Of a stretch of DNA of 64,000 nucleotides, positions 12,662-24,728 are shown piece after piece; the stretch's first letter is position 1, and each line of letters starts with the position of its first letter. The position numbers were made by a program, and so were the translations under genes. Source of the stretch: Pseudorasbora parva (lineage: Eukaryota; Chordata; Actinopteri; Cypriniformes; Gobionidae). The stretch lies in contig NC_090178.1 of the NCBI RefSeq assembly GCF_024679245.1, positions 7,820,202 to 7,884,201 of the forward strand, read 5' to 3'. The notes beneath the pieces are model-generated. The model saw nothing but the letters and a program-made list of their open reading frames with translations. It made no database searches and was not told the origin of the DNA.

Positions 12662-13872
12662 TTAAAGAGGTGATGAATTGAAAAATCAACTTTCCCTTGA
12701 GCTTTTGATATATAAAAGGTCATGGTAAAATAAGAATATCCTGTAAGTTTTTAGAGCTGAACTTCCTTGTTAGTTAAAGAAAAGCTTTTATAGACACCAG
12801 GCCCGTCATCTGTTGCGAAACACCGCCTCTGCAGAATAATACGCACGTGTAATTCAGTAGCCTCGCCCACCGGCTCATGGAGCTGTTCGGATCACGCTAG
12901 CGAGCAGCAATAAACATGCCGAAGAAGATAGCAAGATATTGTGGAAGAACACAGTCGCTGCATAAGATTCCTTCGGATCCTAATATTAGGAATGACTGGT
13001 TGAACTTTATTTTTAATGAAGTTTCAGCTGACGTAGTGAAAACATTCGTGAGTTCATGTCATTTCACTGCAGAATAGTTCGTTTACAAGTCTCAGGACGA
13101 TGCCGGATTTGCAGACATATTGAGATTAAAACACAATACTGTTTCTTCTATTGGATCCGACAGGAATGGTTCGGCACACTTATGTTAGTAAAACATGTTT
13201 TTTATATGTAATAGTATTGCATAGATCGTTTTGATTATGTGTACGTGTCTAACAGAAACATACCTTTAGCACACTGGACTTGGACACGTATGGGCCAGGG
13301 CTTGCAAAGTCCAACGTCCCGGGGCTATGTGTTTTCCAGACGGGCTACCAAAATGTAAGCCTGTTGGCAGGCCGGTGAATCTCAAATAGTGAAATAATAT
13401 TCTATTCTTGATCTGTGCTGTTCACTCTCTCTTGACTTGATATTTGAAGGGCGCGCAGTTTGCACTTATATCCACCGATCGGGTGAGCTATGTAATACAA
13501 TAATAATATTACAATCAATTGCGGGTGGATGATAAATAAATGATTGTGTTTGTTTGATAAAGACGTTTACGAGCCCTGTGGTCGAGAGAATCATTCCGGT
13601 TGCCGCTTTCTAAACAATCCCTGACAGGGGAGCTGAAGCTCGTTAAATATGCTAATCTTATCCAATCCTAGCCGTGGGCGTTTACAGTCTCCAGTGCGGC
13701 ACGCCCATCAAAACCCAGCGTTCAGGAGAGAGCCTCAAAACCAGTGTAGAAAAGAGCCTATTACTTATTATGATGTTTTTGAATGTAAAAACAACACAAA
13801 CATCATTAGTTGACATCAGACAACAGTATAATTAATTATATATAATAAAAAAGCCAGTTAATGACACCTTTA
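12662..13872 (+). mobile_element. TTAA-flanked element with THAP-like coding remnant (full-length copy)
   Basis: The left end is TTAAAGAGGTGATGAATTG and the right end is the complement of TTAAAGGTGTCATTAACTGG. Total length is about 1.2 kb. Two further copies in opposite orientation lie at 19031-19798 (truncated) and 30012-31149. The family resembles Kolobok-type elements, which target TTAA and encode THAP domains; that assignment is inference. Confidence 0.6.
12916..13200 (+). pseudogene. THAP-like zinc-finger remnant inside transposon
   Basis: From the ATG at 12916 the frame reads 53 codons to TAG at 13075 and stays open for about 40 codons after it. Visible features are a Cys near residue 9, an HKIPSDP segment resembling the FHxFP block, an invariant-type Trp (NDWLNF) and a terminal CHFTAE like the CSxHF block. 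The first Cys of the second pair appears replaced by Ser, and the frame is interrupted, so it is a decayed transposon-encoded DNA-binding domain. Homology is judged by eye. Confidence 0.4.
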
Positions 13873-14640
13873 AGATTGAACATTGGTCTGGGGATTCTGA
13901 TCTGTATTTTCTACTGCATTAGAGGTGTGATCAACGAACATTATTCAAATGACTCTGTATGCAATTGGATAAGCCTTCAAATAATCAGACCACAAAAGGC
14001 GTGATCAACGGGCAACTATCCATACTTCTCTATCTGTCATCATGTTAAAACTGCCAATAGTGCCCCAGGTGGATAAGCCAGTCTGTGATGGGTTTACGCA
14101 AAAGTGTAACAGAAGCAGCATAAATTAATGTACACGTTTCCAGCCTGAGCGGCAGGGTGAAATCAAATCGCTGGCAGATCTGGCTGGGTTAACCAGTCTA
14201 AGCTACTATATACATGACAAACATGAAAATCTACTGCATATAGAAGGAATGAGCTACAAGAGGGACATGTCTACAATTCCCAATAAACTTATCTATATGT
14301 ACATCTATGCAAAATAACTGGTATAAATTAGTCATGATTCCCCACTGAGGGTTTTTGCCATAATGTCACAAACAGAACAGATTCAAGCTGATCTTTGAGC
14401 ACAGTCTGTTCTTGCTTAATACTGTCAAGTTCTGACTTGACTGGCATGATTCTTCTTTTAAGAGAATGTAATGCTTAGTTGAACCATAAAAACCTATTGT
14501 AATCTGCACATAGGGGACATTGTTAAAACAGAAAAAAAGAGATAAATAAGAGACAGTCCTAAATATATTTTATATAAGAGACTTCCTTAAATATACAGGC
14601 ACTTTATTTTAATATACATATACATCTCACAGGGACATAG
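13873..14640. other. Non-coding DNA upstream of kinase A
   Basis: No gene or complete repeat recognised. It is AT-rich unique-looking sequence. Confidence 0.35.
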
Positions 14641-14659
14641 AACATAAGGTTTTTCCCCC

Positions 14660-14791
14660 TGTGATTATGTCATCTCCGAGTGTCCTTCCTGAAATAAGGG
14701 TGTGGTTATAGAAGGAAGGTGATTAGCAAGGACTGTTCTTCGTCTATTTGAGCACATTCAGAGCCATCAGCCACATAGCCTGCTGATACAG
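14660..14791 (+). promoter_or_regulatory. Putative 5' non-coding exon / promoter-proximal region of kinase A
   Basis: A strong donor, CAG|GTAAGA, ends a candidate exon at 14791, and the translated part of kinase A begins immediately after an acceptor-like CTAG at 15577-15580. Copy B likewise has TTTCCAG directly before its ATG. This suggests the start codon sits at the 5' edge of an internal exon and that a 5' untranslated exon precedes it. The transcription start is not determinable. Confidence 0.35.
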
Positions 14792-15580
14792 GTAAGAAAA
14801 TTCAGTGAACCAAATTGTTATTGTGTTGTGTTATTATGAAGGACAGTGATTACAGCGGTTTCATTACAATGATAGTAATGACATGGTTGATGTTACATTA
14901 TTTGTTCTTTCTTATCAAGGAACCACGTATTTTGTCTGTGTAATTGCTATAATGAATATGGGTGGAAATTATTTTGTTTCCAGGGGGTGGAGATGGGGGG
15001 TGGGTTGTGGGTAGGAGGTAATTTAGGCCACCAAATATTCGGCCATAAAAGGTAAGATTTTACCATGCATTTGAATGATTTTCTTTTGCAACACAAAACC
15101 TGTTTGACAACATTTTCCCGTTAGCATGTACAGGCTTAATACAAGCAGGTTTTGCCCAAAGGCATTCCAGTTAAACTCCCTGAGTTAATGAGTCTTTTAG
15201 CTGGCTTTGCATTCATCGGGATGATAATGTCAGGTAATAAAGCTGTATGACTTTATAGCTTTAAAACTATGCAGACATTTCAAAACTTATCCACGTGGTT
15301 ATACAAGCTGACTAATGGTGGGGATTTCCAGTAAACATTACCCAGATGACCCATATTACATGTGCTGCTGGTAATGTGTATTTCAAGACAATCCTGTTTT
15401 GAATACATTTCACATGCATATAAAAATGAACAATGACTGGCAAGATAGACAGAAAGACAGATAGACAGATAGATGGAAAATATTTTTGAAAGCCTGAAGA
15501 CAAGAATTTAAACACTGAAGATATTTGCGTTTGGAGGGTTTACAGTTTCTCATACTGCTGTGTATTAACAGCATCACTAG

Positions 15581-17302
15581 ATGGCGTACTCCACACAAAC
15601 TCTCGCTGGAGGCTGCTTTGGGAAAATATACAAGGAGAAGTTTGGAGACGCATGGGCTGCTGTGAAGAGAGTTCCTCTTGACCTCATCAGCAGACAACAG
15701 CTGGAGAGAGAATGCAAAGTCTATCAGTATGTACACATATTTTAAATTTCTTCCTTTTTATATACTGAGCTTAAAGGTATAACCATGAAACAACTTTTTA
15801 ACAGTAATGCTCGGCATACAAATGTGGTGAAGCTTCTCGATGATCCTTGGCTGAAAGACTCAAAGTGGAACATTCCTTTGGAGTTCATCTTTGGGGAAGA
15901 TCTTGAGACGACCATCTTCAAAGTTCAGCGTTCTAAAATACAGGTAAAGATGTGTAACAGTTGTTCTGTTAGTTTATGTATTAGTTGAGCCAAAATTCAA
16001 CAGTGCCTGTGTCTTCTTCAGCTGACGCCAACAGTGAGAGCCACAATCATCACTGGTATGTGTGAGGGTTTGCTTTATCTGCACAGTAAAGACATCGTCC
16101 ACCAAGACCTCAAACCTGACAACATCATGGTGAGCCAGACACAAATGTGGGCCTAGAAAATTAGTTTTTATTTGTTATTACTTAGACATTACTTTTCTGG
16201 TGTTCTCAACCAGGTTTCATTTAGGTATAAATAAAGGTTTCTCTGTTGACATCTATGGTTCCATGAAGACCCTTTAGCATCCATGGAATCTTTCCATTGC
16301 ACAAACGTTTCCATATCGTGGAAAAAGTTTCTTAAGATGATTCAAATGTTCTTCTATGGCATCAATGCAAAAACACCCTTTTGGATTCTTTATTTTTAAG
16401 AGTATCAACTTTATCTTGGATCTCACTCCAAAAGTTCAATTTAAGAATTCATTGAGCAATCTTTGAGTTCATATTGCGATCAAAAGTCTAATTGAATTGG
16501 TCTCAATTGATTGATTTCTTTCCGAGAACTAACTTCTCTTGTCCCATTTTAGGTGGAGCATCAAACTCATCGTGCTGTGATAATTGATTTGGGACTGGCT
16601 AAATTCTTTAAAAACGGACTCAGCTCTGCCGTAAACTTGGGAAATGAAGCGTACTCGGCTCCAGAGATCCTGCTGATGAGTGGAGTTAGGGACAAGCGAT
16701 CAGACGTTTGGGCCATGGGTAAAATCATAGCTGAACTCTGCGCCAGGGTCAGGTTACCCACCCAATCTGTGTCTGCCTTCAAGATTCGTGAAACCCTCAA
16801 AGACCAGCCATTCTGTAATGCTGTGTCCAAGATGGTGGAAGTCAATCCCAATAACAGAGCTACTATGGCTGGAGTCATCGCTGACGTTAGGAGAGCTGGT
16901 TCAGTTCACCAGACAGACATCAGACCGAGAGACATCCAAAGAGACATTCCAAGAGACATCCAAAGAGATGTTCCACATGGAATTGAAATCAGGGCAAATC
17001 TAAAATTACATCCACCAGCAGCTTATGTTCCTAAGATGGAGGGAAGAAAATCTCCTGTCTTGTGTTATCTACAGGATCCATCTCCACAGAGAGAGATGGG
17101 AAAGGCATTAGTTCCAGGTAAAGGTCAGGCCTTAAACCATCAGCTGTCTCTGATGTCATTTCCTTGCCCTCTCCCAGAAACCGGAAAAGTGACTCAGGAA
17201 CGCTACAACGAGGAGAAAGGAGCTTTAGAATATAAAGAGATTGTCACAAGGGGAGGGAAAATAATTAAATATGAGAAAGTGCAAATAACCAAAGATTCTT
17301 AA
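15581..17302 (+). CDS. Protein kinase-like gene, copy A (four coding exons, 380 aa)
   Basis: Coding exons are 15581-15726, 15805-15943, 16022-16129 and 16553-17302. All introns are GT-AG, with phases 2, 0 and 0. The product has a short kinase fold. A glycine loop AGGCFG lies at residues 9-14 with its first Gly replaced by Ala. The ATP lysine is in AAVK (K29). The catalytic loop is HQDLKPDN (122-129), with Gln for the usual Arg. The metal motif is DLG (143-145), followed by APE (167-169) and DVWAMG (182-187). Lys, both Asp and Asn are kept, so activity is plausible. After the domain come RDIQ/RDIP repeats (about residues 124 codons into exon 4) and a basic tail GxxxYxxIVxRGG. No signal peptide or membrane segment is seen, so a cytosolic protein is likely. 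I cannot place it in a named family; it looks like a Ser/Thr-type kinase. Start choice: the only ATG before the glycine loop, conserved in copy B. Confidence 0.8.
16920..16986 (+). repeat. In-frame RDIQ/RDIP short tandem repeat in kinase A
   Basis: A roughly 12-bp unit (gagacatccaaa / gagacattccaa) repeats four to five times inside exon 4, encoding alternating RDIQ and RDIP tetrapeptides ending in RDVP. It lies just after the kinase fold, in what should be a flexible linker. Confidence 0.8.
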
Positions 17303-17519
17303 AAAATAACATGTGTTTGGAAAAATGTTGAGTTACTGAACATCCTTTCAATCTCCATTGATTGATGTGTTTTCGTTTTTTTGAAGAAGGCACAGGCTCG
17401 TGACACTCAGATTTTTATTTTAGTTAATGTCCTGCTTATGTTTATTCAGCAACATTTTTCTCATTTGCCATTGATGTACAAACCATTGAAGTACAAACCA
17501 GTAAAATATTAGTTGTCCC

Positions 17520-18200
17520 ATTTGACACCTGGTAATCTTTGCAAAGTTAAATCTAAATGGGAAAAAGACCTGGAGCGCTTATTTAGTGATGATGAAGAGG
17601 AAAATGTGCGAGAAAGCTTAGACTTTGTTTTTCAATAGCCATCATAAACTTATCCAATTTAATGTGATATACAGTGTCTATTACACCCTAAGAACACACA
17701 CCTTTAATGGTACCTATTCAAAGCTCTGTCCCAGAGGTAAAGTGGACAGAGGGACTCTTTTACACATGCTGTGGTCTTTTCCTGACCTAGGGATAGGTCT
17801 TAGAGGGCATTGCAATAGCTGTTGGCACTAATATGCCCAGGCTTTTATCAGCCATAAAATGTATAACATTGAGGTGGAAGCCTCCTAAACCTCCTTCTAC
17901 TTCTGTGGACTAAAGTATCATCCTGTACCTCTTGAAAGAATAGCATTTCCCTTGAAGAAACATCAGGATCTGTTTGTAAAACACGGGGAAGCTTCCTTTC
18001 TTATCTGGGTATGGCAACCGGACAGAATGCATAAACCTCATACAACTTTCTGCCTTAGTTTAATTTGTTTATGGGATTCTTTTGTGGCACTGTGAAATGG
18101 AGGTGTGTTATAGGGTTGTGTGTATGGGGAAGGTATGTTCAGACTAATACCTACTGACTTATCTTACTTTAAAACCCAATAAATGTAATGTTTAAATAAA
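17520..18200 (+). mobile_element. L1-like LINE, 3' terminal fragment
   Basis: Broken frames recall the C-terminal end of L1 ORF2: a KWEKDLERLFSDDE-type stretch at about 17555, then HKLIQFNVIYSVYYT and GTLLHMLWSFPDL (17640-17790). The fragment ends near AATAAA at 18178. It begins about 220 bp downstream of the kinase A stop codon, in the same orientation. Confidence 0.6.
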
Positions 18201-18376
18201 CATGTTTTTGTACTTTTTTTCTATGATTAATCTTTTGTAGTATGAGCCTATCACACCTTTTATTAAAGATGCTGAACTTGATATGTCAGAATAAACAACC
18301 AAGAATACACTACTCAAAACTACCAACACTGACAAGAATTTGGAAAGTTGTGAAAAGGCATGTGTTGAAAACTGTA

Positions 18377-19030
18377 TTAAAGGGTTAGTTCACCCAAAAA
18401 TCAAAATGTTATGTTTATCTGCTCACCCCCAGTGCATCCATCATGTAGGTGTCTTTATTTATTCAGTAGAACACAAATGAAGATTTTTAAATCCAACCGT
18501 ATAATGCATGTCAATGGGGATTTTTATGAGAGCCACTATGAGAGTAAAAAATATACGAATCCATTTTAAACCCTGCGGCTCGTGATGATACATTAATGTC
18601 TTAAAACACGAAACGATCGGTCGATGCCTCATTAGTGCATGTGCAGATCGGTCGAATGAGGCAAATTTCTATGATCGAGCCGGGTTTTGACCTTCTTCGA
18701 CAGAAGTACTGACGGATGGGAACATTAGATAAAATTTGTCTGCTATGAGGTACAAAAATAACAAATACTGTTCGGTTTCCCGCAGAAATGGATCGTTTCA
18801 TGTTTTAAGACATCAATTTATCATCATGAGCCGCAGGGTTTAATATGGATTCGTATATGTATGTGTTTTTTACTCTCATAGTGGCTCTCATATAAAAAGC
18901 CCCGTTGACATGCATTATATGGAAACGGTTGGATTTTAAAATCTTCATTTGTGTTCTGCTGAAGAAACAAACACACCTACATGTTGGAGGCACTGGGGGT
19001 AAGCAGATAAACGTCACATTTTCCTTTTTG
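18377..19030. mobile_element. TTAA-type element with long inverted repeats, right end lost
   Basis: It begins TTAAAGGGTTAGTTCACCC. The left arm (to about 18615) and the right arm (about 18790-19030) are inverted copies sharing the hinge around GATCGTTTC. The right terminus stops at TTTTTGGGTAAACG instead of the expected GGGTGAACTAACCC end, exactly where another repeat (19031-19798) begins. Confidence 0.6.
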
Positions 19031-19798
19031 GGTAAACGTCTTTATCAAACAAACACAATGTTTTATTTCTCATCTACCCGTGATTAATTAGACTATTATT
19101 TTTATATTACACATAGCCCGCACGATCGGTCGTTATAAGCGGGAATCGCACACACACACACACACGCGCGTTGCTTGCGCGCCGCCCTTCAAATGTCAAG
19201 TCGAGAGAGAGATTACATACACATAATCAAAACAATCTATAACAATGCAATCTATAACAATGCTATTACGTATAAAAACATGTTTTACTCACATAAGTGT
19301 GTTGCACAATTTCTGTCGGATCCAAATCCAACATCGACCAGAGATTGATTTACGACCGATTCTCCAGTGAAATGAAGTGAACATGTCTTCCCTACGTGAG
19401 CTGGAACTTCATTAAAAATTAAATTCAACCCCACATAATATTAGGATCAGAAGGAAGCTTATGCAGCGACTGTGTTCTTCCACAACCAGGAATAGCGCAT
19501 ATATCTTGCTATCTTCCTCTGCATGTTTATTGTTGTTGGCTAGCTAGCACGAGCCATCCATGAGTCGGTGGGCGGGGGCTACTGGATTAGACATTCTGTA
19601 GAGGCGGTGTTTCGCAACGCTCTGACGTAAGAATGAAGCTCACGATCGTTTTCTGGGCCTGGTGTCTATAAAAGCTTTTCTTTTACTAACAAGGAAGTTT
19701 TCAGCTCTGAAACTTACAGGATACACTTATATTACCATGACCTATTATATATCAAAAGCTCAAGTGAAAGTTGATTTCTCAATTCATCCCCCCTTTAA
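19031..19798 (-). mobile_element. Truncated copy of the THAP-like TTAA element
   Basis: The sequence from AACGTCTTTATCAAAC to the right terminus (complement of TTAAAGGGGGGATGAATTG) matches the copy at 30012-31149 in the same orientation, and the copy at 12662-13872 inverted. The end that should lie to the left is missing. The THAP-like start can be read on the minus strand but is disrupted by an insertion. Confidence 0.55.
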
Positions 19799-20550
19799 TC
19801 AGAATTAAACGAGACCTCCTTCCTTGGACATACAGGCAGGAAGTATCACGTTGCTATGCCAAGTTTTCCAACACGTTCAGCTTCGTTGCACTCTCATGCC
19901 AGTTATATGAATGAAAATAATTTTAAATTGAAAATGACTATGAAATGTTTCTTGCCTTGACAGAAATGTACTGTTCTAAACATTTAAAAAAAAAAAAAAG
20001 CAGTAAACACCTGTTTACCATAACTAGCTGTTTGAGGTAATACATTGTAAAAAACAAAAACAAGCTTGAAACTACTTACATTTAAACACCACATCAACAT
20101 TTGCATGTAAATCTGGCGGTTTTTTTTTCAAAACATATTTTAAAAAATGAACTACGTCATTGCTTGTATTGCATTGCCTTGGTTTTGACCCTCTTTTTTG
20201 CACAACACATGGATCATGATTTTTTATTGCCCCAATAAAACTGCATTTGGATCTTCGATCAGCAGTCTGTGACAGTGAGTTTTGTTTTAGGGTGTGCAAT
20301 CCTGCTAATATACTTGTATAAAAATTAACATGAATGGCAGATACGATTTTGCCAATGAGGAGCATTCTTCTATGTTACCACATGCCTTATTCATTTATAA
20401 TAATAGACGAATCTGCTTGCCATATTGTCAAAAATGATTTAATACAAAATTTCTAATTGAAATTTAGAATTTTGTAATTGCCTTAAGTTTCTCCTTCATT
20501 TACTTCCTCTCTGTTTCTTTCTTGTCTTCCTTCTGAACATCCCTGTTGAA
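19799..20550. other. Non-coding DNA
   Basis: Nothing recognisable; AT-rich with short A and T runs. Confidence 0.3.
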
Positions 20551-20650
20551 GGATGGGTGGAGATTTCTGTCATTCTATACTTGTGAGAAACAACTTTGCC
20601 AAGAACACACTTTGCCTTCACAATTTTGAAGAGAAGCATTACCAAATAAA

Positions 20651-21890
20651 ATGGTAAGGAAATAGCGAATTACATTTATATGAAACCCATTTTATTTACA
20701 TTTGAATTATTTGCTGTTGTGTAAAATAAATGTATCTTAAATATTCTAATGACTTTTATTTTATTCAGTCAAAAAGATAATTCTGTTTCATTAAAAAAAA
20801 AAATGTTGGTAGTGTATTACTGTTTTAATAATCTAAAATAAAGTTAAATAACAAAAAAAGATAAATTAAATAAAATATGACAAAATGAATATTCTTCTCA
20901 TCACACTATAGGCTACAACATCCTGTAAAAACTGTGGGTTAATGAAAAACTACAATGGATCATTGCCGTATGTATTTATTTCATATGAATTAGGGCTTTT
21001 TGATGTGCAGGAGATGTGCTTTTACCTGTGAATATGTCTAAATGCTCTAAAACATACTTCAAGCGGCATCAATTCTTACATGACTCACTTTTAAACTTAA
21101 GGTTTAGATGTAAGTGTTACCCCGAGGAACATCCCAACCCCTTTTCTCTGGTAAGAGTTTTCTCTTGCACCTCAATACCTTTCTCAACTTCTTCATGTTT
21201 ACATTCCTTCACGTGCTCTCAGATCTTCATCTCAAGTTTCTCTTGTGCTACAACCTCAGATTTGACTAACTATGGGTGCCAGATCTTTTAGTTATGCTGC
21301 TCCCCGCTTATGGAACTCCCTTCCTCTTGATGTTCGCAATAGTGATTGTTTATTGACTTTTAAAACGTGTCTTAAGACATATCTTTTCATACAGGCTTTT
21401 TTATAATATGTTTTATTGAGACTTGACTGCATTTTATCTGTATATGCGGCTTGTCAGTAGTGTGTTTTGTCTTGTGTAGTGATCTGTATATTTTTGCTTG
21501 TGAGGTAAACTTGGGTGTTATGAAAGACCCCATTAAATAAAATGCATCATTATTATTATTATTATGAGTGTCAACAAAAAAATCTTTGCTAGCAATGAAG
21601 TTCAAATGAACTGAAAGGATATGTATACCAAATAAACAAAAAGGTTCGCTAGTCAGTCAGATGCTAAACATTTATAAAAAAAAAAACATTTATTTTATAT
21701 TTTCTCTCAAATGCAGGCATTGCTTCAGTTCAACAGTAACAACAGCCTCCAGGGGTCTGCACCACCAAACGGGACACTGACTCGACACCACAACAACATT
21801 GAGCAAGGGTTTCAAACATTTCAACGTATAGTCATGAGGAACGGCCAGGCTGTTGAAACTGATGAGATCAAGTATTACTCAAATAAATAA
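20651..21890 (+). CDS. Putative small two-exon gene, 58 aa, unknown function
   Basis: An ATG sits at the very end of a candidate exon (20651-20653) against a good donor, ATG|GTAAGG. After TTTCTCTCAAATGCAG a frame starts at 21717 and stays open to TAA at 21888-21890. A polyadenylation signal AATAAA follows at 22001-22006. The predicted product starts MALLQFNSNN and ends DEIKYYSNK. No signal peptide, membrane span or known domain is seen. Residues 28-47 align without gaps to kinase A residues 350-369 (seven identities in 20, pattern GxxxFxxIVxRxGxxV), so this may be a relative or leftover of the kinase tail exon. The first exon could instead be purely untranslated or the model false. No homologue recognised. 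Confidence 0.35.
21226..21415 (+). mobile_element. L2-like LINE, extreme 3' coding fragment
   Basis: The frame ARSFSYAAPRLWNSLPLDVR followed by LLTFKTCLKTYLF is the signature end of fish L2/CR1-type ORF2. Only this tip is present. It lies inside the intron of the putative small gene. Confidence 0.7.
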
Positions 21891-22006
21891 AGGCTGGTTG
21901 GTCACCTCACCACATCAATGTAATAATTTGTGTAATGAAATTCTAAGTACTTCTGAAGCTTTATAAATGACATGCTGTATTCTCAATGATTTCTTCTGTA
22001 AATAAA

Positions 22007-24400
22007 GTTAAATAAGCTGGAATATAAGTTGGACATGTGTTGACAGGTTGCCATTAAAACTTAACTGAACTTTCAGAAAGCAGCTGAGTTGCCTGAAAGT
22101 CAGAGAAACTCATCTCAAGCCTCCAAAAGACTGCATAAAGCAAGGGTAAGCAGTGGCTCGCGACGCCAAGCGTGATGTGCGGCCAGCGACACTGTTATAA
22201 AATACAAAATGTGTGGTTTCATAGAAATTTGTTAAAATATTATGTCCTCTACAGAGAACAAATTTAAATAATATTGTATATTGATGTAAATATATGCACG
22301 TCTGACTGAACCAATAATGTTTCAATGTTTTCTCCATATTATATTTACTGGTTAAACTGAATCAAAAGCAAAAGTAAAATAGTATTTAGACTTTGAACCC
22401 AGATTAACATTATGACATGGTGAAAAGTTTCCCGGAAAGACGATAACAAAAACGTGTTTACTGTAATGCCTGTTTGACATGAAAGAAGTGCATAACCAGA
22501 AAGATATTTTCAATACTTATCTTTAGGTCACATGTCACACTTATGTACTTATTTATGGCTAGGGCCTATATATTTCTGTATCTATAAACACATAATCCTG
22601 ACATCATCATCACCATCATAAAATCTGTATTTACTGAAATATGAAGTGGCCTAGTACTGAATTAAATCATTTGTCATGACATGGTGATGCCATGATACTG
22701 GAAAATGATTGAGTGATATTTCAGTTAATGATATGGGAGTCACATTTGAGAGCATGATCTGAAGAATCAGCTATCTATCAATTATTTTTTAAATCAGCCA
22801 ATCAACAACAACACAATGATTGCCTGCTAATATTCATATCATGTGTATTTTTAATGGTGCTCTCTGATTACAATAATCTCACAATATTTACAAAATGCTT
22901 GCATGAAATTGTGCCTGCCATTGCCTATGATGATCTAATTGAAAAAATATTTTATTGTAACACAGGTGTGTTAAAGGTGGGCTAGGTGGGAATGATCTAA
23001 AACACTTTTGTCCAAATTTATTTAAACTTTCTGTATATGTCAATACATAATTAAAATGTAAGTAATCTGAAAAGGAGAGTATAAAAATCAAGTGACTCTA
23101 GACTTTTTAATCTGCAATAAACACCGCTCATTATTTTCGTTCGGGACGAAACAAATGATTGGCTTGGGCGACTGTCACTCTCTCTCGGTACCATGGCGAC
23201 CACCGCTTTCGCTACAGGATCTGCCCACACATGCGCACACCTACGAAGAGCAAAAGCATTCAAAATGCCCGGTGCCGGGTTTTGCAGTCAGCGAAGGCAA
23301 ACAATGCAAAAAAAGGAAGACAGTAGGCCTACATGTAAAGGCAATGCACAAGAAGACTTTGGATAAACAAAAAAATCAAACGCGAGTAAATATCGGCGTG
23401 GCTTTCCAACGATGGTGAGAACTGAGGGACCTAAAGGGGCTGAAAAATGACTCATTGCTGGCTTTATTTCTGCTGGACAGGTAATCTTTCATTTTGATTA
23501 TACATTTTTTCGGTTTAATAACTGATATTATTGGGGGGAAAAAATGTATCAATGCTACCCGTTTTTAGCTTTGCCTTATAAATATAACCAGCTCGTTACC
23601 GAATTAAACAAAAAATATATATTTTAAACTTTACCAGTATGGTATTCTAGCTTAAAAGACATCTTATTTGTTTATATTCATACTGATAAAGTTAGATGTT
23701 TTATTACATGTGATTCTGACATGATGTGACTACATGCACACTGCTCGTGCGTCTTCCAGCTGAGCGGCCGGTGAGGCGCGTTCATATGTTTTGGGGGCGT
23801 GGCTTTGGAAAGAGCCCAGAAGGGAGAAGGTGGAGTGAATGGAAATAATGAGCTGTCTTTAAAACAGTCCTGAGAGGTCTACAGACACTCAAATTGTATA
23901 CTTTCTTTTTTAGAGTACTTAGATTTTAATTATGTATTGATATATAAAGAACGTTTAAACAAATTTGGAAAAAAAACGTTTTTTAACCAATTCTTACCTA
24001 TCTTACCTTTAATGGCATGATGTTCTCATTCTTGTACCACATCTCTTTCAGTTTCCCGTCAAAAGGTGCGTGTAATCTGACTTTTGCTGCGTGTGTGCTG
24101 ACACTTCTTCAGCGGTTAAATCACAATATATTGAACAGACACGTTCAGTTTTTAATTGTAGTGTTTGTTCTCTAACTGAACTGATTTTATGATGATTTGA
24201 TGAAGATGAATGCAGTGGTGGGAAAGTAAAAGGGATTCGGTGGCTTTGGGAATGGCAGCGAAGCATTCTGGGAATTGTAGTCTTTCATCCCCATGAGACA
24301 AAAATACATTTTCTGTCTTTTCTCAGTCTAGAAAGCACCAAATTCAAAAATAATTTCACATTTCTACTACATTAATGACCCAGTTTAAATACAGATTCAT
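22007..24400. other. Repeat-rich region, possible transposon exon at 23250-23475
   Basis: No host gene supported. At about 23390-23480 the frame reads VNIGVAFQRW, a stop, then ELRDLKGLK and LLAFFLLD before a donor-like CAG|GTAATC. This looks like a decayed copy of a protein widespread in fish repeats. The start near 22974 (TTAAAGGTGGGCTAGG) could be a TTAA-type left end. The rest is AT-rich. Confidence 0.35.
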
Positions 24401-24404
24401 ATTC

Positions 24405-24725
24405 ATCTATCTAATATGATAAAAAGAGCTGCATTACCTCAAACTAATGACCAGAAAACTGAAAATTGCGCCCGCGACTGTGTCCCGTCATCATAAAAGT
24501 CCCATGAGCCGTGTGTGCGGCAACAATCACTCCAGCTGCCTTGCTCATCTCCTCAACACTTGGTCCTGCTCTGCTTCACACTACAGTAACGTTAATAACC
24601 ACATCCATGAACATGATTTCTGCCAGAGTCCTATTCCGATTCTTTTCCACCGGCTGTGCAAACTACGCCTTTGTTTTGAATAGGCGCCCTCTAGCGGACG
24701 GAATAGTTACATAGTGCAGATTTAA
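24405..24725. mobile_element. Partial TTAA-type element, related to 37305-37984
   Basis: From ATCTAATATGATAAA onward the sequence parallels 37618-37984, including ACTACAGTAACGTTAATAAC and the closing GAATAGGCG / GCGGACGGAA block, and ends in TTAA at 24722-24725. The matching left terminus is not obvious. Confidence 0.55.
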
Positions 24726-24728
24726 GCC

